DNA of 64,000 bases from Planctomycetota bacterium (GTDB lineage Bacteria; Planctomycetota; UBA1135; UBA2386), in NCBI GenBank assembly GCA_020848735.1, contig JADLHO010000077.1, positions 1-64,000 on the forward strand, given 5' to 3'. Each line of letters opens with the position of its first letter. The first letter of the stretch is position 1. A model generated the notes under the pieces. That model did not search any database, had not been told where the DNA came from, and saw nothing but the letters and a program-made list of their open reading frames with translations. Of this stretch, positions 52,911 to 62,029 are shown piece after piece. Made by a program: the position numbers and the translations under genes.

Positions 52911-53986
52911 CCGGGGGGCGCGTCGCTCCCACCCGGGAGATCCGCGTCGGGTGCGTCGCCCTCCGTCTCGAGGAGCTTGCGCCGCAGGTGCTTCACGCGG
53001 CGCAGCTCCGCCTGCAGCTCGGGGAGCTGGGCGAGCACGTGGAGGGTGCGACCCCAGCGGGACTTCTTCTGCAGCGGGTAGCCGATGAAGTCGCCGGCCT
53101 CGGTGACGTCGCCGTAGAGCACCGAGTTGCCGCCGATGCGGGCATCGTCGACGACCCGCAGGTGGCCCGCGCTCACGACGTGGCCGCCCAGCACGACGCG
53201 GTCGCCGAAGATCGTGCTGCCCGAGAAGGCTGAGAAGCCCGCTGCCGCGCAGTGCTCGCCGAACACGCAGTTGTGACCGACGTGCACGAGGTTGTCGAGC
53301 TTGGTGCCCTTGCCGATGCGCGTCGTGCCCAGCGTCGCGCGGTCGATGGTGACGTTCGCACCGAGCTCCACGTCGTCCTCGATCCGCACGTCGCCGATCT
53401 GGGGGATCTTCACCCAGCCGCCCACGTCGCGCGCGTAGCCGAAGCCGTCGCTCCCGAGCACCGCGCCGGCGTGCACGATCACGCGGTCGCCGAGCACGAC
53501 GCCGGGGTAGATGACGACGCGCGGGTAGATCGTGCAATCGCGCCCGATGCGCACGTCGGCGCCGACGATCACGCCCGGGGCGAGCAGCGTGCCGGCGCCG
53601 ATCGTCGCGCGTGCACCGACCACGCACTGCGGCCCGATCACGACCGGCTCCCCGAGCACGGCGCCATCCTCGATGACCGCGCTGGGATGCACCTCGTGTC
53701 GCGTCGCCCGCGGGACCGGGTGGAAGTGGAGCCCGATCTTCGCGAAGGCCACGTCCGCCGGCGAGGCGACGATCTGGGGCATGGGCACCTCGAGCGGGGT
53801 GCCGACGATCACCGCGCCGGCGCGGCTGCGCTTGGCGAGCTCCGCGAACTTCGGATCGCGGACGAAGCCGATCTCGCTGGGCCCGGCGGCCCGCAGGTCC
53901 GCCACGTTCGTGATGCGCAGGGCGCCATCGCCCAGCACCTGCCCGCCGACCAGGTCCGCGAGTTCTGCCACCGTCGCCGCCGTCAT
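52907..53986 (-). CDS. lpxD: UDP-3-O-acylglucosamine N-acyltransferase
   Basis: 359 residues. N-terminal uridine-binding domain, then left-handed beta-helix hexapeptide repeats (about 100-300), with LGSDGFGYARD, and the catalytic His in KLDNLVHVGHNCVFGEH. The C-terminal helix binds acyl carrier protein. It adds the second acyl chain in lipid A synthesis, which shows an LPS-bearing outer membrane. The C-terminal 15 residues (DAPDADLPGGSDAPPG) are a hydrophilic extra. It lies 17 bases downstream of the spermidine synthase-like gene. Confidence 0.94.
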   Translation of the reverse strand: MTAATVAELADLVGGQVLGDGALRITNVADLRAAGPSEIGFVRDPKFAELAKRSRAGAVIVGTPLEVPMPQIVASPADVAFAKIGLHFHPVPRATRHEVHPSAVIEDGAVLGEPVVIGPQCVVGARATIGAGTLLAPGVIVGADVRIGRDCTIYPRVVIYPGVVLGDRVIVHAGAVLGSDGFGYARDVGGWVKIPQIGDVRIEDDVELGANVTIDRATLGTTRIGKGTKLDNLVHVGHNCVFGEHCAAAGFSAFSGSTIFGDRVVLGGHVVSAGHLRVVDDARIGGNSVLYGDVTEAGDFIGYPLQKKSRWGRTLHVLAQLPELQAELRRVKHLRRKLLETEGDAPDADLPGGSDAPPG

Positions 53987-54003
53987 GGGGCGCGATGATG
54001 CCG

Positions 54004-57000
54004 TCACGGCCGACGCCGAACCAGGACGCGCAGCGCGTCCGCCGCACGGTCCCGCTCGTCCGCGCTGCCCTCGGGGTCGTAGGTCACGCGATCGCCGAAG
54101 CTCCGCAACAGGGACGCCGCCGCCGCGCGGCGCACGGTGAGTTCGCCGTCCACGAGCAGGCGCGCCAGGACCTCGGCCGCGTCCGCACTCCGCCGGCCGG
54201 CGAGCAGGACCGCGAGCGCGGCGCGGCGCGCGGGGGCGCCGTCGAGCTCGCCGCGCAGCAGTTCGGGAAACGCGAGGTCGCCGCGCCAGACCGGCCCGAG
54301 CTCGGCGAGCAGATCGCCGCCGCGCGCGCGCACCGCATCGCCGTACGCGGAGGAGCTCGCGGGGTCCGCGACCTCGCCGAGCGCACGCAGCTCGGCGTCG
54401 ACGAGCGGGCGTGTGCGCGCGGCCTCGGCCAGCGCGAGCGCGACGCGCACTCCGTACCACGCGCGCAGGGCGACCGCGCCCGGCGTGTCGCCGCTCGCCT
54501 CGCGCACGAGCGCCTCGCCCTCGGGCAGGAGGCTCACGTCCTCGAGCGGGCCACGCGCGTCCGCCGGGACGCGCGCGAGGTGGCGGCCGAAGGCCTCGGG
54601 CCAGGTCGCGGGCAGGGTCGGATCGATCGCGAGGGCGCGCGCGATCGCGGCCGCGACGCTCGCGTCGTCGTCGCGATCGCCCGCGCTCGCGACCTGCACC
54701 GCCGCCGAGCCGGGGTCGAGGCGCGCGAAGCGACGCGCGTGATCCGCGAGCGCGGCAGGCCCCTGCGCGCGCAGCTCGCTCTCGATCGCGAAGCGCCGTG
54801 CACGGAGCGCCTCCTGGTGGAGCAGCACCGAGCCCGGTGCCGATGCGAAGACGGCGCTCGCCGCCGCCGCGACCTCCCCCGGGCTCGCCGCGCCGGGCCG
54901 CCAGCCGGCCTCGCTGCGCGCGATCGCCGCCTGCAGGCGGGCGCGCCGCACGCCGGGCAGGGGCGCCGCGGCGAGGTACGCGGGAGCGCCGGCGTCGAGG
55001 CCCGCTTCGGCGACGCGCGCGAGTTCGGCGAGGTTGCCCCCGAGGAAGCCGAGCCGCACCGCGGCGCTCCAGTACCCGATGCGTTCGAGGAACGGTCGAT
55101 CGTCGCGCAGCAGCTCCACGCCGGCGAAGCTCGGGCGGAGCGCGGTGCCGACGAGCGCGATCGCGACGTCGTGGGGCGCCGCGAGCCCCGCCTCGTGCAG
55201 GGTGCGTCGCGCGTGCGGCGTGGCCGCCGCGAAGCGCCGGGTCAACGCCGCGGCGTCGGGGAGGTGCGCCTCGTGGGAGCCGACGAGCAGCGTCGCATGG
55301 TCGACGAGCCAGGCCGAACAGTGCGGGAACACGTCGGCGAAGGTCGCGAGGAGCGTGCGGTAGGTCGCCGCGGGCATCGCATGCGTCGGGACCCACTGCA
55401 CGCAGAGCCCGCGCGCACGGAGCCGGCTCGCGGCGAGCGCGTACATCTCGCGGCTGTAGAGCGCGGCGGTCCCCGGCGCATAGGGCAACAAGGGCTCCAT
55501 CGTCAGCAGGTCGAGGCTGCCTTCGCGTCGATCGGCGAGCCAGCGCCGCCCGTCGGCGACGTGCACGACCACGCGCGGGTCGACGGCGAAGCTCGCCCGT
55601 CGGGCGCCCGCGACGGGCCCGTCGCCGGCGAAGCGATCGGCGAGCGAGAGCACGGCCGGCGAGATCTCGACGACATGGATCGATCGCGCCTCGGGCCAGG
55701 CGCAGACGGCATCGGCCGTGGTGCCCGTCCCGAGCGCGACGATCGCGACCTCCTGCAGCTCGTCGCGCAGCAGGAAGGGCAGGTGCCCGAGCACCTTCAT
55801 GTAACTCGTCGTGGGGCCGATCCACGCCGCGCGGAACTCGTCGGTGAAGAGCACCAGCGCGTGCTGGCTCCGGTCGTACACGGCGGATGCGGTCGTGCCT
55901 GCGTCGCTCGCGTGTGCCAGCGGGACGTAGACGCCCGCGCGGTCGTAGCGGGACCCCGTCACGGGCGGCTCCGGCGACCAGGGCCTGCCCGGTCCCGCGA
56001 GGCCCAGCGCCGTGCTCGCGGCGACGAGCAGCAGCAGGACGCCGCGCAGCGCGAGTCGCCACGGCACGAGCAACGCGACGCCGAGCGCGAGCGCGAAGGG
56101 CGTGACGACGAAGAAGGCGCGCGGCGCCGCGAGCGGGAGCAGCTGTCCGACGAGCAGGGCGCCGCCGAGCGAGCCGAAGCCCTGCGCGCAGAACAGCGCC
56201 CCGGCCGCGCGGCCACGCGCACCCGGGATCGCGGCGAGGAGCAGCGGCACCAGGGCACCGACCGGCACCGCGACCGGCGCGGCCGCCAGCGTCGCCGCGG
56301 CGAGGATGCGGAACTGGTAGCCGATCTCGGAGCCCACGGCCTGGCGCGCGACCGCGGCGCCCACCAGCTCGTGCACGCCGAGCGCCGCGCCGAGCACCGC
56401 GAGGACCAGCGCCCAGGTCGCGCCCCGGGCCCCCGCAGGCCGCGCAGCGGCGAGCGCCGCACCGAGCGCCAGGGCGAAGAGGAACCCCGCGAGGATCCCC
56501 GAAAGGGTCGGCTGGAAGCCCTCGAGGAAGAAGGGCAGGCGGCGCAGGAGCAGGACCTCGTAGCCGATCGCGACGAAGCCCGAGGCCGCGGCGAGGCGCA
56601 CGGCAGCGGCGGGGAGCGCGCTGCGCGCGGGCTCCGCGGGCGACGGCGCGGGCGGCGGCGTGCGCGCCGCGGGTCGCAGCAACCAGGCGGCCAGCAGATA
56701 CGCGAGCGCGGCGAGCGCGAAGCAGAGGCGGAGGCCGAGCTCGGGGACGAGGACGTTGCCCGTCGCCCAGGCGGCCAGCACCGAGCCGAGGGTATTGCAG
56801 GCGACGAGCAGGGCCGGGACGCGGGAGCCCGACACGCCGTCGAAGACGCGCGGGAACGCGTAGCCCATCGCGAGGCCCGGCGCGCCCGCGAGCAGCAGTG
56901 CCAGCGCCAGTCCCGGCCAGGGCGGCAGCGGCGGCAGGCGACCGAGGGTCCAGGCGACGAGCGCGATCGCGATTGCGGTCGCGAAGTAGCCGCGTGCCGC

Positions 57001-57207
57001 GGAGCGGCCGCTCGGTTCGCCGGCCATGCGCGCGGCGAGCGCCCCGCCGAGGCCGAGGGCGGCGACGAAGGCACCGACGACGAGCGCGGCCGACGCTGCC
57101 GTGTTGCCGAGCACCAGACCGAGCGCCCGCAGGACCGCGGTTTCGAAGCAGAGCCCGCCGAAGCCGGCGAGGGTCACGGCGAGGGCGCGCGCTGCCCGCC
57201 CGCTCAC
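54004..57207 (-). CDS. Polytopic spermidine synthase-like protein with HEAT-like tail
   Basis: 1067 residues in three parts. Residues 1-425 hold at least ten hydrophobic helices, in the style of a transporter. Residues about 440-640 are a Rossmann methyltransferase/spermidine synthase-like domain, with VALGTGTTADAVCAWPEA and HVVEISPAVLSLADR as its glycine loop and acidic cofactor contact, followed by DLLTMEPLLPYAPGTAALYSREMY. The remaining 400 residues are Ala-rich helices, perhaps HEAT or TPR-like. Whether it makes polyamine is unknown; many membrane members of this family have lost or changed the activity. The GTG start overlaps the ptsN stop as GTGA. Confidence 0.72.
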   Translation of the reverse strand: MSGRAARALAVTLAGFGGLCFETAVLRALGLVLGNTAASAALVVGAFVAALGLGGALAARMAGEPSGRSAARGYFATAIAIALVAWTLGRLPPLPPWPGLALALLLAGAPGLAMGYAFPRVFDGVSGSRVPALLVACNTLGSVLAAWATGNVLVPELGLRLCFALAALAYLLAAWLLRPAARTPPPAPSPAEPARSALPAAAVRLAAASGFVAIGYEVLLLRRLPFFLEGFQPTLSGILAGFLFALALGAALAAARPAGARGATWALVLAVLGAALGVHELVGAAVARQAVGSEIGYQFRILAAATLAAAPVAVPVGALVPLLLAAIPGARGRAAGALFCAQGFGSLGGALLVGQLLPLAAPRAFFVVTPFALALGVALLVPWRLALRGVLLLLVAASTALGLAGPGRPWSPEPPVTGSRYDRAGVYVPLAHASDAGTTASAVYDRSQHALVLFTDEFRAAWIGPTTSYMKVLGHLPFLLRDELQEVAIVALGTGTTADAVCAWPEARSIHVVEISPAVLSLADRFAGDGPVAGARRASFAVDPRVVVHVADGRRWLADRREGSLDLLTMEPLLPYAPGTAALYSREMYALAASRLRARGLCVQWVPTHAMPAATYRTLLATFADVFPHCSAWLVDHATLLVGSHEAHLPDAAALTRRFAAATPHARRTLHEAGLAAPHDVAIALVGTALRPSFAGVELLRDDRPFLERIGYWSAAVRLGFLGGNLAELARVAEAGLDAGAPAYLAAAPLPGVRRARLQAAIARSEAGWRPGAASPGEVAAAASAVFASAPGSVLLHQEALRARRFAIESELRAQGPAALADHARRFARLDPGSAAVQVASAGDRDDDASVAAAIARALAIDPTLPATWPEAFGRHLARVPADARGPLEDVSLLPEGEALVREASGDTPGAVALRAWYGVRVALALAEAARTRPLVDAELRALGEVADPASSSAYGDAVRARGGDLLAELGPVWRGDLAFPELLRGELDGAPARRAALAVLLAGRRSADAAEVLARLLVDGELTVRRAAAASLLRSFGDRVTYDPEGSADERDRAADALRVLVRRRP

Positions 57208-57674
57208 GTCGACTCGCGTTCCTTCTCGCGGACGATCGCGAGCAGCTCGGCGGGACCGGCAGCAGCGAGCATCGCGTCGCGGACCTCGCGCCGGGCGAGC
57301 AGCTTGGCGATCTCCGCCAGCGTGCGGATGTGCAGGAGCTTCTTGCTCCGCGGGATCACGAGACAGACCAGGATGCGCGCCGGAAGGCCGTCGAGCGACT
57401 CGAAGGGGATGCCGTGTCGCGCGATGCCCAGCACGGCGACGACCTCGTCGATGCCGTCGACCGCGGCGTGCGGGATCGCGATCCCGCTCTCCATCCCCGT
57501 CGTCATGCTCCGCTCTCGCGCGAGCAGCGCATCCTGCACGGCGCCGAGCGCCGCGTGCGGGATCGCCCCGGAACGTGCCGCCACCTCGGCGAGTCCGCGG
57601 ATCGCGCTCCACTTGTCGGTGGCGTCGAGCGGCTGCACCACCAGTTCCTCGCGCAGCAGTTGCGACAGCTTCAT
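57204..57674 (-). CDS. ptsN: PTS EIIA-Ntr-like protein
   Basis: 156 residues, the usual size of EIIA-Ntr. The phosphorylated histidine is His69 in GIAIPHAAV, followed by FESLDGLPARILVCLVIP and HIRTLAEIAKLL, all typical. It would be phosphorylated by a PTS-Ntr chain and regulate other proteins; no HPr or enzyme I is in the window. The gene heads the minus-strand unit ptsN, spermidine synthase-like, lpxD, and is divergent from gspD. The region 57675-57899 between them holds both promoters. Confidence 0.9.
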   Translation of the reverse strand: MKLSQLLREELVVQPLDATDKWSAIRGLAEVAARSGAIPHAALGAVQDALLARERSMTTGMESGIAIPHAAVDGIDEVVAVLGIARHGIPFESLDGLPARILVCLVIPRSKKLLHIRTLAEIAKLLARREVRDAMLAAAGPAELLAIVREKEREST

Positions 57675-57866
57675 CGGGTCGTCGGATCGGGCGAGCGGTT
57701 GATGGATACCGCACGCGCAGGACCGCGACAAACGATTCGACGAAAAGCAGCCTTCCCTGCGCTCCCGGGCCGCAATAAAAAGCCGCGCCGCGCCGTCCGA
57801 GGGCGTCGATCCGTGGGTCCGGCAGGCGAGCCAGCGCTCGCCTCGGTGACTGCGGACGCTCGATGA

Positions 57867-57884
57867 GGGCGGCTCCTGCCGCCC
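57867..57884 (+). promoter_or_regulatory. Hairpin in the gspD leader
   Basis: GGGCGGC-TCCT-GCCGCCC is a perfect 7-base stem with a 4-base loop that ends 15 bases before the gspD ATG. Lying so close to the ribosome-binding region it may affect translation of the type II secretion operon. Confidence 0.35.
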
Positions 57885-57899
57885 GGCGGAAACCCAACC

Positions 57900-60254
57900 A
57901 TGCGTGGTCAGCACGACGTGATCGAGTCACTCGCGAGCGACGCCGTCGCCCAACTCTCTCCTTCCGCCCAGGCCCCCCGCGAACGGCGGCGCCGGCCGTG
58001 CCGCGCCCGGTCGCGGCTCCTCGCCGGTCTCGCGGGGCTCGTCCTCTGGGCGCTCGGCCCCGTCCCGCTCGCGGCGCAGGAGAACCAGGAGGCCGGGGGC
58101 GTGAAGCTGGAGGTGACGGGCGATCAGATCGCGCTCTCGGTCAACGAGACGACCGGCGTCCCCATCAAGGACTTCATCAAGCTCGCCCAGAAGATCACGG
58201 GGAAGGTCTTCACCTTCAACGACCAGGAGTTCCAGGCGCAGGGCACCAACATCAACTTCATCGGGACGGTGAGGTTGAAGCGCGAGGGCTTCTACAGCTT
58301 CTTCCAGACGATGCTGTACATCCGCGGCTTCGCCTGCGTGCCGCGCTCGGGGACCGGGGAGCAGGAGACCGTCGAGATCATCAGCCTCGCGAGCCCCCGC
58401 CGGAACGAGATCACCGCGGCCGCGCGCTACGTCCCGGTCGAGGAGCTCGAGCAGTACGCGACCCAGACCGGCGTGCAGGTGCTGACCACCGTGCCGCTGC
58501 GCTACGTCAATGCCCAGAACGCGGCGACCCAGGCGCGGCCGTTCTTCACGCTCCAGGGCAACACCTCGGTCGGCGGGCTCACGACGGGCACCCTCGATTC
58601 CCGCTCGATGATGCTGCAGGGCTTCGGCCCGCAGGTCTGGGCGGCATACCAGCTCCTCAAGCTCGCGGACGTCCCCCCGCTCGCGCCCGACGAGGAGACG
58701 CGCGTCGTCAAGCTCGTCAACGCCACCGCGGAGGAGCTGGAGCCCGTGCTGAAGCAGGTCCTCGAGGACCGCGCGCGCCGCATCCAGGCCGCGCAGGTCG
58801 CCGGCGGCCAGGCCGTGCAGGCCGGTGCACCCGACGCGGTGCAGGTGCTCGCGCTCGCATCGCTGAACGCGCTGCTCGTCAGCGGTTCGCCCGATCGCAT
58901 CAACGAGGCGCTCGACCTGATCGCGCAGCTCGACGTCCCGATCGAACTCTCCGGCGGTGACATCCACGTCACCCAGCTCCGCAACGTGCTCGCCGAGGAC
59001 CTCGCGAACACCCTGCGCAACTTCCTCCGCGAGGACCAGGTCGCCGAGACGCAGGCGCAGGCGGGCCAGCAGGCCGCGACGCGCCGCCCGCGTCAGACCG
59101 TGATCATCGCGCACCCCGAGAGCAACACGATCCTCATCTCGGCGGCGCAGTCCAAGTTCCGCCAGATCGAGCGCATGATCCAGGAACTCGACGTGCGCCA
59201 GCCGCAGGTGCTCATCGAGGCCGCGCTCGTCGAGCTCTCGACGAGCGACCTCGATCAGCTCGGCGTGGAGCTCGGCGCCCTGGACATCGCCGACGGCAAG
59301 TTCACGCGGCCCTTCGGCTTCACCCAGTACGGCATCTCCGAGTTCCAGGACACGAACGGCGACGACCTGCCGGACACGCGCCTGCCCGACTTCGAGAACC
59401 CGCTGCAGGGCTTCACGGGCGGCATCATCAGCAGCGACGACTTCGCGATCCCGCTGCTCGTCAACGCGCTCGCGCAGGACACGCACAGCAACATCCTCTC
59501 GCTGCCCAGCATCGTCGTGAACAACAACGAGAACGCGCTGGTCAAGAGCGAGGAGAACCGCCCGACGCAGACGACCACGCAGGGCAACAACTCGACGCAG
59601 ACCGGTGTCGGCCAGCCGCGCGTCGCCGGTATCGAGCTCAACATCTCGCCGTCGATCAGCACGAACGACTACCTGCGCCTCAACATCGACATCAACGTGT
59701 CGCGCTTCGTGGGCCAGGCCGACCCGACGACCGGTGGCATCACCATCAGCCGTCAGGTCAAGACGCAGGTCACGCTGCCGAGCGGCAGCACGGTCGTGCT
59801 CGGCGGCATCATCGAGGACCAGCAGACGACCTCGAAGTCGGGCATCCCCTTCCTGAAGGACATCCCGTTGCTCGGGATCCTCTTCAGCACGAGCCGCGAC
59901 GAGAACACGAAGACGAACCTCTACTTCTTCGTCACGCCGACCATCCTCGACGAGCCCGACTTCAGCGACCTGCGCGAGGTGAGCCAGCGCAAGAAGCTCG
60001 AGGCGTCCGAGTACATCGGCGATCGCCGCCTGCGGATCGTCGACTCGAAGTGGCTCGGTGGTCAGCGCGCGACGCTCGACGACCGCGACGCCACCATCGA
60101 GGAGCTGGATCGCTACGGCGGCTTCGAGCTCCCGCACCGCGTGCGCCCGACGACCGCTCCCAAGACCATCGACGGCAAGACCCCGTCGGGGCCCCTGATG
60201 CCCAGCGGCACGAATCCCGACGGCTCGACGCCCACCGGCGACGTCAATCGCTGA
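57900..60254 (+). CDS. gspD: Type II secretion secretin
   Basis: 784 residues. A long basic N-terminal stretch (about 38 residues) precedes a hydrophobic signal (LLAGLAGLVLWALGPVPLAAQ). N-domains span about 75-420, with a Gln/Ala-rich linker near 385. The secretin barrel (430-690) has VLIEAALVELSTSDLDQLGVELG, LSLPSIVVNNNENA, STVVLGGIIEDQ and DIPLLGILFSTSRDE, all signatures of the secretin family. It forms the outer-membrane pore. It heads the cluster gspD-E-F-G; gspE begins 5 bases after its stop. The C-terminal 60 residues are hydrophilic and unlike the family. Confidence 0.93.
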   Translation: MRGQHDVIESLASDAVAQLSPSAQAPRERRRRPCRARSRLLAGLAGLVLWALGPVPLAAQENQEAGGVKLEVTGDQIALSVNETTGVPIKDFIKLAQKITGKVFTFNDQEFQAQGTNINFIGTVRLKREGFYSFFQTMLYIRGFACVPRSGTGEQETVEIISLASPRRNEITAAARYVPVEELEQYATQTGVQVLTTVPLRYVNAQNAATQARPFFTLQGNTSVGGLTTGTLDSRSMMLQGFGPQVWAAYQLLKLADVPPLAPDEETRVVKLVNATAEELEPVLKQVLEDRARRIQAAQVAGGQAVQAGAPDAVQVLALASLNALLVSGSPDRINEALDLIAQLDVPIELSGGDIHVTQLRNVLAEDLANTLRNFLREDQVAETQAQAGQQAATRRPRQTVIIAHPESNTILISAAQSKFRQIERMIQELDVRQPQVLIEAALVELSTSDLDQLGVELGALDIADGKFTRPFGFTQYGISEFQDTNGDDLPDTRLPDFENPLQGFTGGIISSDDFAIPLLVNALAQDTHSNILSLPSIVVNNNENALVKSEENRPTQTTTQGNNSTQTGVGQPRVAGIELNISPSISTNDYLRLNIDINVSRFVGQADPTTGGITISRQVKTQVTLPSGSTVVLGGIIEDQQTTSKSGIPFLKDIPLLGILFSTSRDENTKTNLYFFVTPTILDEPDFSDLREVSQRKKLEASEYIGDRRLRIVDSKWLGGQRATLDDRDATIEELDRYGGFELPHRVRPTTAPKTIDGKTPSGPLMPSGTNPDGSTPTGDVNR

Positions 60255-60259
60255 AAGCC

Positions 60260-61972
60260 ATGCTGCACGACCGCATCCGCACGCGCCTGCTGCAGAGCGC
60301 CGGGCTCCGCGACGACCAGATCCGCGAGGCCCTCCAGATCGAGAGTGAGTCGGGGCAGACGCTCGACCAGATCCTCGTCCAGCGCAACCTGCTCGACGAG
60401 GAGCGCTGCCTCCAGTTCTTCTCCGAGTTCCTCGGCCTCGAGCGTCGCGAAAGCCTGGAAGGCGTCGCGGTCCCCTCGCCGTTCATCCAGAACGTGCCGG
60501 TGCAGTTCGCCCGCACGCACGGCATCGTCGCGATCCAGAGCGACGGCCGCACGACGAAGGTCGCGACCTCGCGGCCGCTGGACGTCAAGCCGATGGACGA
60601 CCTCGCGACGATGCTCGGCACGTCCTGCGAGGCGGTCCTCTGTCCCCGCTCCGAGATCGCGAACCTCATCAACCGCGCCTACCGCCACAAGGCGGACGGC
60701 GTCGACGAGGCCCTCGACGACATCGAGGACCAGGACATCATCGGCCTCGCGGCGAAGATCGAGGAGTCGGAGGACCTGCTCGACGTCGCCAACAAGGCGC
60801 CGATCATCAAGCTGGTCAACATGCTGCTGTTCCAGGCGCTCAAGCTGCGCGCCTCGGACATCCACCTGCAGCCGTACGCGGAGCGTCTCCAGGTGCGCAT
60901 GCGCATCGACGGCGTGCTCTACGACACCGAGGCGATCCCCAAGAAGGCGCAGGAGGCGATCGTCTCCCGCGTGAAGGTCATGGGGAAGATGGACATCGCC
61001 GAGCGCCGCCTCCCGCAGGACGGCCGCGCATCGATCCGCATCGGCGACGGCGACGTCGACGTGCGCATCTCGACGGTGCCGGTGCAGAACGGCGAGCGCA
61101 TCGTCTTCCGCATCCTCGACAAGACGACCAAGGTCTACTCGCTCGACCAGATCGGGCTCGACCCCGAGAACCTGAAGATCATCCAGCGGTACATCAACTA
61201 CTCGCACGGGATCGTCTTCGTGACCGGTCCCACGGGTTCGGGGAAGACCACGACCCTCTACGCCGGCCTCAACGAGATCAACTCGCCGAAGCTCAACATC
61301 CTGACGATCGAGGACCCCGTCGAATACAACCTCGACGGCATCAGCCAGGTCCAGGTCAACGTGAAGAAGGGCCTGACCTTCGCCGCCGGACTGCGCGCGT
61401 TCCTGCGCCAGGATCCCGACGTGATGATGGTCGGCGAGGTGCGCGACTCGGAGACCGCGGACATCGCGATCCGCGCGGCGCTCACCGGACACCTCGTCTT
61501 CTCGACGGTGCACACGAACGACGCTGCGTCGACCGTGACCCGCATGCTCGACATCGGCATCGAGCCCTACCTCGTGTCGTCGTCGGTGCTCTGCGTGATC
61601 GCCCAGCGCCTCGTGCGGACGATCTGCCCGCACTGCCGCGAGCACACGAAGACCCCGGACGACCGCCTCCGCTTCCAGCTCGAGGAGCTCCGCCTCACGC
61701 CGGACATGTTCCCGAACGGGATCGCCTACGGCCGCGGCTGCGACGAGTGCTTCCACTCGGGCTTCTCCGGCCGCACCGCGATCTACGAGGTGATGCCGAT
61801 CGACGCGATCATCCAGGAGCAGATCGTCAACAAGGCGACCGCCAGCGAGATCAAGCGCGGCGCGCTGGAGCGTGGCCTGCGCACGCTCCGCATGGACGGC
61901 GTGCAGAAGGTCCTGCAGGGCATCACCTCGGCCGAGGAAGTGCTCCGCGTGACCCAGCTCGACGTGCTGTGA
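60260..61972 (+). CDS. gspE: Type II secretion ATPase
   Basis: 570 residues. N-terminal domain (about 1-160) typical of GspE/PilB. The core has Walker A GPTGSGKTT (323-331), the Asp box ILTIEDPVEYN, Walker B VMMVGEVRDSETADIAIRA and the His box GHLVFSTVHTNDAAST. Four cysteines bind zinc: Cys456, Cys459, Cys494 and Cys497. It powers pseudopilus growth. The ATG at 60260 is chosen, 5 bases after gspD; the frame upstream is shadow of gspD. Confidence 0.95.
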   Translation: MLHDRIRTRLLQSAGLRDDQIREALQIESESGQTLDQILVQRNLLDEERCLQFFSEFLGLERRESLEGVAVPSPFIQNVPVQFARTHGIVAIQSDGRTTKVATSRPLDVKPMDDLATMLGTSCEAVLCPRSEIANLINRAYRHKADGVDEALDDIEDQDIIGLAAKIEESEDLLDVANKAPIIKLVNMLLFQALKLRASDIHLQPYAERLQVRMRIDGVLYDTEAIPKKAQEAIVSRVKVMGKMDIAERRLPQDGRASIRIGDGDVDVRISTVPVQNGERIVFRILDKTTKVYSLDQIGLDPENLKIIQRYINYSHGIVFVTGPTGSGKTTTLYAGLNEINSPKLNILTIEDPVEYNLDGISQVQVNVKKGLTFAAGLRAFLRQDPDVMMVGEVRDSETADIAIRAALTGHLVFSTVHTNDAASTVTRMLDIGIEPYLVSSSVLCVIAQRLVRTICPHCREHTKTPDDRLRFQLEELRLTPDMFPNGIAYGRGCDECFHSGFSGRTAIYEVMPIDAIIQEQIVNKATASEIKRGALERGLRTLRMDGVQKVLQGITSAEEVLRVTQLDVL

Positions 61973-62029
61973 CGCGCCGCGAACGGCGACATCGAGACAA
62001 CGACCCGAGCGAGCCGACGGAGCCAACGC

